From Tetracladium setigerum (lineage: Eukaryota > Ascomycota > Leotiomycetes > Helotiales), in assembly GCA_031472005.1 (NCBI GenBank), contig PZJY01000001.1, positions 1,178,001 through 1,242,000 of the forward strand: a stretch of DNA of 64,000 nt, read 5' to 3'. Below the pieces are notes generated by a model. That model did not search any database. It saw only the letters and a list, made by a program, of their open reading frames with translations, and had not been told where the DNA came from. Both the position numbers and the translations under genes were made by a program. Positions within the stretch are counted from its first letter, which is position 1. Each line of letters begins with the position of its first letter. Shown here piece after piece: positions 57,554 to 64,000 of this stretch.

Positions 57554-60471
57554 ATGAATCGTCGACCTGATAGCTCTATGGAGAAGCGGTCCTTTCAGAC
57601 CTCATGTACGTATTACCATTCATGTTTACTATTTATCTCCTTGGTAATTCATGAGGTATCACCTATCAGATAGTCTCTACCTAGCCAAGACAGGAGGGCT
57701 GTATGCCCACAATATATCTTCCCCACAAATCCGTATCCTCCCCCGTACTGTACCTGGCATTCTTACTCTACCTATTCTCCAAACACAGTATGAAATTGGA
57801 CCCTAACCATGAGGTTCAATAATCAGGCGAGCGTTGCAGGAAGAGGAAAATTAAATGTGATCTTACTCAGCCATGCTCGAGATGTTCAAAAGCGAAAGTC
57901 GACTGTTTGTATATTGGGACTGGTGAGAAGCGAAGGCTAGTTCCCAACACCTGTATTCATATTATACACTAACAAAAAGAACAGGCCAGTGCCACGCGGT
58001 TATGTCTCAGCACTCGAAGCACAAATAGCATCACTTGAGAAATTCATTGCAAAACTCATAGCCGTCGATGCTCAAACGCGAGACGAGCTGCTCGCAAATT
58101 TCAGCAAGACTTCAAACCACTTCCACAAAGACTCGTCTTCAGCAGTCGACATGGAAGCTCTACAAACCCAGCCGGACGGGGCAAAGAATGATGCACTCCC
58201 CGTTCGTTCACGAACAGGTCATCTGAAAAGACTCAAGGATGGACAGTCATCCGAATTTTACGGCGCAACCAGCTTCTTTCAAATGCATCCATCTGACGAC
58301 GTGCACACTCTATCACCGCCAGAAGAATCAAGGGGAGTACCAGATAACATTATCCTAGCTGGACAAGGAACCATCCGACCTCTACCAAATGCCACCTCAT
58401 CCGAGCTTGCCCAAGACGAATCAGACACTGATTTTTCGACATTCTCGCCCAAAAGCGAGATTTGCAAATATCTCATGGGCGAGTTCTTTCGGAAGCAATA
58501 CCACTATTTCATGTATCTCTACCGCGAAGGATTCGTGATGCACTACGATGCTGGGGACGGACCGTATTATTCCGAAGTCCTTCTGTATGCAATATGTTCC
58601 ATGGGTGCGCTGGTCAGTGACGACCTCCGAGAACTGTCAGATATTTTCTTTGGCCGAGCGCAGGAGTTGCTGTATGGATTTGCGCTGGAGTCACCGAATC
58701 TCACGACATTGCAAGCGTTACTGCTGATGGGTCATCGGGAGATAGGTCAAGGGAGGTCGTCGAAGGGTTGGTTGATGAGCGGTATGGCTTTTCGCCTTGC
58801 GCATGAGATGGGACTTCATCTCGATCCGAATAATTGGAATGACTCTGAGGACTCGAGAGTGGAACGGGAGATATTGAGGAGGACTTATTGGGCTGCTTTT
58901 GTGGCTGATAAGCAATTGTCTTTGTATTTTGGGAGACCGCCGGCTCTTCATCCGAATGAGTCTGATGTGATCAAAACAGTCAGAATGTAGGTATTCATCC
59001 GTCCCTTCATCTTCCTTCTCCCTGATCTCCAAGTTTCTTCTACTTTGATATAATAACTAACAATGATTTCGAAGTCCGTATCCACCAGAATGGCAATCCC
59101 TACTTAACAGATACGTCGCACGAGAAGCCCTCGCAACCGAATTCGAGGACGGCGATGGCCTAGTAGCATTCTTCATCCACCAAGCCGAACTCTCCAAGAT
59201 CCAATATCGAATCATTACCGAGGTTTTCGAAAATCGCGGCGTCAAAGCAGTGGAGGATGTTTTGGCCGCTTCGGTTCGAGATATCACTGTCTCACTGAGA
59301 AAGTGGGCTTCTGATCTTCCTGCAAAATTGCACTGGAATGAGTGGAGTGTGGGAAAGGTTCCCTATCTCGTTTTGTACCTTCAGTACGTCCCTCACCCTC
59401 CTTCATTCCATTCTCTTGCACTTTCTATCTTAGCTTTCCAAACATTCTCTTCCTTGGCATCATTTCATTTCTACCACTACTCACAACTAACACCACCCCT
59501 ACCCTCTCTAGCATGCAGTACCACACCTCCATGATAGTCCTCCACCGGCCACCCCGTCACCTCTTCAAAAACCCCAACATCTCCACTAGCGACGACGTCA
59601 CGACCTGCTATGCCTCCCTCGAATCCATTATCAGACTCCTCAAGACATTCTCGCGCAACTACGAGTATAACTATCTGCCCGTGACGTTTGTGCATATCTT
59701 GGCCTCGGCTTCGAGTGTGGTGTTGATGAGACAACATATTAGCGAGTTGGAGTGGAGTGATCCGCTTGTGGCGGCGCCGTTGGATTTAATTCTGGAGGCC
59801 GTGGATGCTATTGCTCAGACTTGGTCTTGGTGAGTACGCGTATATTTCCTTTTCAATTTGGTTTGTTTAGTGTTTTGTGTTTTGAGGTGAGAGAAAGTAG
59901 TACTGTAGCATATGTTTTCATCAAGTGATGCACTTCCTCTCTCTATTCATACCACATCACCCCCGATTTTCAACCCTGTCTACCTATCCCACCCCTATAT
60001 CCGCCCATATCCACGCACAACCCAACCCAAACTAACATCCCCCTCTCCCAAACCCAGCGCAACCCAAGTCCGAACCGTCATAACAACAGCTCGCACCCTC
60101 CCACCCTCCTCATCTTCCTCCCCCAACACCACAAATCCAATTCAAATCGGCTCGCCCGACAGTTTCGACCTCTTACACATGGGAGGGTATAATACATCCA
60201 GCAACAATCAAGATTTCGACTTTCATTTAAATCCTGCGAATTTTGTTGCTGTTGCTGATAGTGGAGGGGGAGGGGGAGGTGGAGGAAGTGGTGGTGGGTA
60301 TGGGTTTGGTGGGGGTATAGTGGTAGTGGGTATAGTGGTGGTGGCGGAGGTGGTGGAGGAGGAGGAGGATTATTGGGAGATGGGTTTGGGTTAAGGGGGT
60401 TGGGGTTTGAGGAGTATCCAGAGGGGATTTTTGATGATGTTTTGGATTGGGAGAATGCCTCTTTTCCGTGA
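57554..60471 (+). CDS. second Zn2Cys6 fungal-specific transcription factor (one apparent frameshift)
   Basis: Exons are 57554-57605, 57827-57922, 57990-58986, 59075-59383, 59512-59829 and 60058-60471. The first junction completes the cluster's first cysteine: SC|ERCRKRKIKCDLTQPCSR followed by CSKAKVDC. A coiled-coil linker follows (YVSALEAQIASLEKFIAKL). The fungal_trans domain includes GWLMSGMAFRLAHEMGLHLD and REILRRTYWAAFVADKQLSL. The C-terminal part has a long Gly-rich run. The raw frame stops at 60394. The frame ending FEEYPEGIFDDVLDWENASF (TGA 60469-60471) is reached with one extra base in the G5 run at 60311-60315, giving 728 residues. The long first intron (221 nt) has a CTAAC branch point. 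The overall layout resembles XlnR-class activators, an impression only. Confidence 0.88.
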
Positions 60472-61288
60472 TGGTGGGAAAGGGGAAGGGACAGATGACA
60501 TGATATAGTAGGATGCCTCTTAGTTTGAATGTGAAATGAACGAATTATGGATGGATAAAAAAGTCAAATGAACAAATTATGGAGTGAATCACTTAACAAT
60601 CACTTATGAGCCACGTCCTGCCCATTTAACTACTGCTCACAGCGCGGAAGCCAGATAAAACTGCAATTCCTAAGCCAACGAGTCCATCCTGGAGGATTTG
60701 AAAGTTTTCATTATCAACATCTCCATCGTCTTTTCGTATTGTTGTAAACAATGAGCTTGATACATAGAGTACAGGATTCTGATTTCCGTCCCATTCTTCA
60801 ACTCTATCTCTCTCTCTCTCTCTCTCCTCTCCTTCTGCTAGAGCTCTTCCCAAACCCCCAACCAAGCCAAACCATCTACTTTCTCCATCTCCCTTACCAC
60901 CCATATGATTACAATTAATAAATATCATACCTGGAAATTATGTCCAGGCATGTGGTTGCGCCTGCGTGTATGTGTATTTGTGCGTGTGCGTATGCGTGAG
61001 AGTATTGTTTTCCCTCGACAACTTAAACTCCATAATCCCGGAAAATTGTCCATCTGTTTCTTCTTATTCTGTACCCATCGCTTCGAAAACGCCAACGCAG
61101 TTACCTCGTCCTTCTATCCACCGCATACGCAATTGTGCATCAAAGCCGTCTACTAGACAGGCAATCAGGCAGCTCCCCAGGGCCATCTTCTAGAGAAAGA
61201 AGAGTCTTGTTGAACGAAAAGAATCAGAAGGGCTGTCCAAGAAGCCACATCGGCAAGAAGGGGTTGCACTTTTCCAACAACCACTCCC
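60472..61288. other. convergent 3' region with a TC microsatellite
   Basis: About 820 bases between converging genes, containing a TC run (60807-60826) and TG/CG-rich alternating sequence near 60960-61000. No coding signal is seen. Confidence 0.5.
60807..60826. repeat. TC dinucleotide microsatellite, 10 units
   Basis: A perfect TC run in the 3' intergenic region. Confidence 0.9.
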
Positions 61289-63695
61289 TCAAGCAGCTCC
61301 CTCGCTCTCCTCCTTAATCGCTAACCTCGTACTGCTCGCCCCAGCCTGACTTTGACTTCCCACACTCTGTCTATTCTTCTTCTTCTTCGCCAGTAGGGCC
61401 TTCTTCTCCGTCTTTGCAGCGTCACTCGCTTCTTTGGCTTGTGAGAAATCTTTCCATTTGCGCCAGCCGTCGAAGTCGATTAGCGCTTGCATACAGCCCC
61501 ATTCCATTACTTTGCGTTCAAGCCAGACAAAGTTGACCGGCTATTTGAGAAGAGGAGAGTATTAGCTTGCTTGTGATTCTTTTCAATCGCGTAGAGACAA
61601 AGATTAAGGGGATTATAGAAGCGGATGGGTAACATACCTTAGTTAAGAAATCATTACATCCAGCAGCTAAAGCTTCATGACGATCAGATTGCAGCGAAGA
61701 AGCCGTCAAAGCAACAATGATAACTGGGCTTTTGAACAGAGATGTGCTAGACAACTTGTCTTCTCCCTCAGGTTCATCTTCTCCCTTTTCAGGAGCACTA
61801 GAACTAGCACTGCTGCTGAATACACCGATAGAGTTTAATCGCTCCAATCTTCTGATTTCCTTCGTAGCCTCTAGACCGCTCATGATAGGAAGTTGGATAT
61901 CCATAAGGACTAAATGGAAACCACCCGTTCGCCATTTGGTGACAGCTTCCCGACCGTTCATTGCGGTTTGCCAACGTACTTTCAGACGCTTCATGAAAGC
62001 CTCCAGTAGTTTCAAATTGATGATGTTATCTTCAACAATTAATACATTGATCGGTGGAACTGCACTGTTCAACATCCCCGATGGTAAAGAAGGATGTGGC
62101 GTAGTTTTTTTCGACCTTCGCATTGATCGTCCCGTTGGCCGTGGAGATACTTTTTCTGGAGGTGGTGTTGAAATGTGAGGGATGGTAACGAGTTCATTGT
62201 TTTGCGCAGGAGGGGTGGGAATAGGTGGTGCTACTGGAGGTGGAGCGGATTCTGATGCACTGGAGTGAGTTCTGGATCGTGGAAGGCGGACGAATGCTTG
62301 CGTACCATTGTTTGGAACCGAGCCATGAATGTGTGCACTCATGACTGTTGGTGAGGCTGTTTGCTGTCTAGCTACGCGGGGTCTATCTCTGTGGTGCCTC
62401 CGTGTAGCGCTACCTGGTGAAGGAAGTGGTGGGACGTGACCTGTGGTGAGGACAGACATTGAATGGGCAGCCAGGTTGGAGTGCTGCAGAGGAGCTTGGA
62501 CTGGCAAGATATGTGGGAGACGTGGTGAAGGAACTGCTGGCACAGGCATTGGTGGGAAATAGTCTGATCCAGCTTCAGCAGGCCTTTGCTCGTCATAATA
62601 ACGAATATGAGGTTGAGGCGAAGGCTTTGGCGTCCTCCTCGGCACATCAATAACCAAAGCTTCCTCCACAGTTTGACCCCCGGGATAGTATGCATCCAGA
62701 GTTCTACCCATTGGCTCATCCGGACTCAAAGTCCTCTCCTGCCGATTCTCCCTGGGTACTATCCTCAACATGACATCTGGAGCATCGAAGCTCCTTCCCA
62801 ACGAATTGGCATATTTCTTCAAGATCATGTCCCGCACGTCGTCCACCAGGTCATCCTCATGGATAGTCACCATCGTAGCAGACGCCCCCGGCCGCTTGAC
62901 CCATATCTTCCTGCTCACCATGTTGGGACTTATAGTCGAAGGACCGTTCTTCGTGGTGAAATAATCGATATGTGCCGTCTCGGAATTGGTAGGAAGGTCT
63001 GTCTCCAGCAGCGTCTTTATCAACCTCGTCTGCTGGTAGGGCAGCAGACTCTGTTTCCTCGAAAGATCTGAAGGCCTTTGTTCCTTTGACGACGTACTCG
63101 GTATTGGCGAAGAGTCGATCTGATCTGGTGCGATGTTGTCGAAAGAACTCAGTTGATACTCGATTTTTTCCTTCCCATCACCACTATCGAAAACGTCCCC
63201 GAGCACAGGGCGACCGTAATCTGTATTCGGCGTCGGAAACTCCACCGTCGAAGCGCTATTGTTCTTGTCGCTATCTGGCAGATTTACATCTAACAATTTC
63301 GTGGAAGTTGCAGCTGTTGGGTCGCTGTAGCTGTCGTCTCGTTGCCGATCGCTGCCGTCTTGGTTTAAGGTTGGTTGGCGTGGTTGTCCTTTGAGTTCGT
63401 CCTCGCTATCTCGCGTCGGCGGCCATCTGCTGTTGCTGTCGTCGTGAAGGGTTTCGCGATCCGAGAAGTGTACAGGCAGAGGCGATGGCAGAGGTTCGTC
63501 AATGTGCGGTTGCTTTTCCTCCTCGATGGCGGTGGTCTTGCTCTCTCGGATTGATGGCGGCGGGCTGGCGCCGCGCGACTTCAAAGACCTCGAACCTGCA
63601 CGCGCCTCCTGGCCGAAGGACGAGATGCTCGAAGCCGTAGACTTTCTGCGACCGAACTTCGCTCTGAGACGGGTTTTCAGGTCTCCAATCGCCAT
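61289..63695 (-). CDS. ssk1: SSK1-type response regulator of the HOG osmostress pathway
   Basis: It receives phosphate from the Sln1/Nik1-Ypd1 phosphorelay and controls the Ssk2-type MAPKKK. Exons are 63695-61638 and 61540-61289 (769 residues). The N-terminal half is disordered and Ser/Pro-rich. The C-terminal receiver domain shows the acidic pair in INVLIVEDNIINLKLLEAFM, the phospho-acceptor Asp in FHLVLMDIQLPIMSGLEATK, the Thr/Ser region IIVALTASSLQSDRHEALAA and the invariant Lys at the exon junction FLTK|PVNFVWLERKVMEWG. An insert of about 30 residues (Ser/Glu-rich) interrupts the receiver after EIRRLERL, a known feature of filamentous-fungal SSK1. The basic tail AKKKKNRQS is at the end. 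The ATG at 63695 (MAIGDLKTRLRAKF) is preferred; the frame extends upstream only to a GTG. The frame is intact. Confidence 0.95.
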
Positions 63696-64000
63696 TGATT
63701 TGAAGCCTGGGAAACACACGATTTCGGTAGACGACCAGCTCCAGCTTGTGCCGGATTTGTGGTGAGGTTGAGCGGTTGTCGCTTGTCCTGCAGCATTCGA
63801 TGCCTCTTGAGAAGGGGAGGATGGTGGGAAATATAAACTATGCCAGGATTGCTAGGTGGTGTCAGGGTCGCATTTCAGGACAACGGCCAGGTGAGTAGGA
63901 ATATCAAACAGATACTGAAGAGTACAGGATATTCATGATACTACTTGAGGCTCCTTCATTCACAAGAGGGATAAAATCAATTCTGATTTCAAAGGATGCC
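63696..64000. promoter_or_regulatory. upstream region of SSK1
   Basis: About 300 bases to the window edge, presumed leader and promoter of SSK1. I see no TATA box or other gene. Confidence 0.4.

Noticed and set aside
2768..60315. Programmed -1/+1 ribosomal frameshifting in the broken genes
   Set aside because: There is no shared slippery heptamer or downstream structure. The breaks fall in unrelated families at different G/C runs.
1..64000. CRISPR arrays, operons, phage or viral insertions, secondary-metabolite backbone genes
   Set aside because: None seen. The window is ordinary fungal nuclear DNA with monocistronic, intron-containing genes.

Overview
The window is nuclear DNA of a filamentous ascomycete (Pezizomycotina). 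The reasons are: intron-rich genes with short GT...AG introns (about 50-230 nt) and CTAAC/CTGAC-type branch points; fungal-only families (Zn2Cys6 activators, SSK1, HAC1 with a 20-nt Ire1 intron, fungal complex I 20.9 kDa subunit, CysA-type serine acyltransferase, AIM6); and no operons. Overall similarity of the recognisable proteins suggests Leotiomycetes (Helotiales), but that is an impression from memory, not a test. I see no transposon, CRISPR array, rRNA or tRNA gene.

Layout. 1-0.6 kb: 3' end of an unknown gene. 2.3-3.5 kb (-): HAC1/hacA, the unfolded-protein-response bZIP factor, with its Ire1-cleaved intron. 3.7-7.6 kb: the longest gene-free stretch. 7.6-15.2 kb: housekeeping genes TAD2 (tRNA adenosine deaminase), a complex I subunit, CSM3 (replication fork protection) and SKI2 (exosome helicase). 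15.8-19.7 kb (-): an SLC35F-like transporter and mitochondrial cysA. 20.4-27.4 kb: three uncharacterised fungal proteins. 29.1-36.4 kb: RNA 3'-phosphate cyclase, a BTB-domain protein and a TcdA/Tcd1-type tRNA t6A dehydratase. 36.9-44.8 kb: an accessory-looking block of GST-like protein, HSL-type esterase, Zn2Cys6 activator and group A FAD monooxygenase. 45.4-52 kb: EMC1, a DUF1989 protein and AIM6. 52.9-60.5 kb: a glutamine-rich protein, a D-glutamate cyclase family protein, a ketopantoate-reductase-like protein and a second Zn2Cys6 activator. 61.3-63.7 kb (-): SSK1, the HOG-pathway response regulator.

A cross-cutting observation affects how the window should be read. About nine otherwise well-conserved genes change reading frame, and each can be put back in frame by assuming one absent base in a G or C run (about ten sites). 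This looks like homopolymer under-calling in the assembly rather than gene death. I therefore give the gene extents that the downstream frame supports and flag each break.

Functional themes: stress signalling and secretion (HAC1, SSK1, EMC1), RNA metabolism (TAD2, SKI2, RTC, TCD), and two small metabolic neighbourhoods, each with its own Zn2Cys6 regulator. A 14-bp element with two CCG triplets occurs in the promoters of the esterase and of the first regulator.
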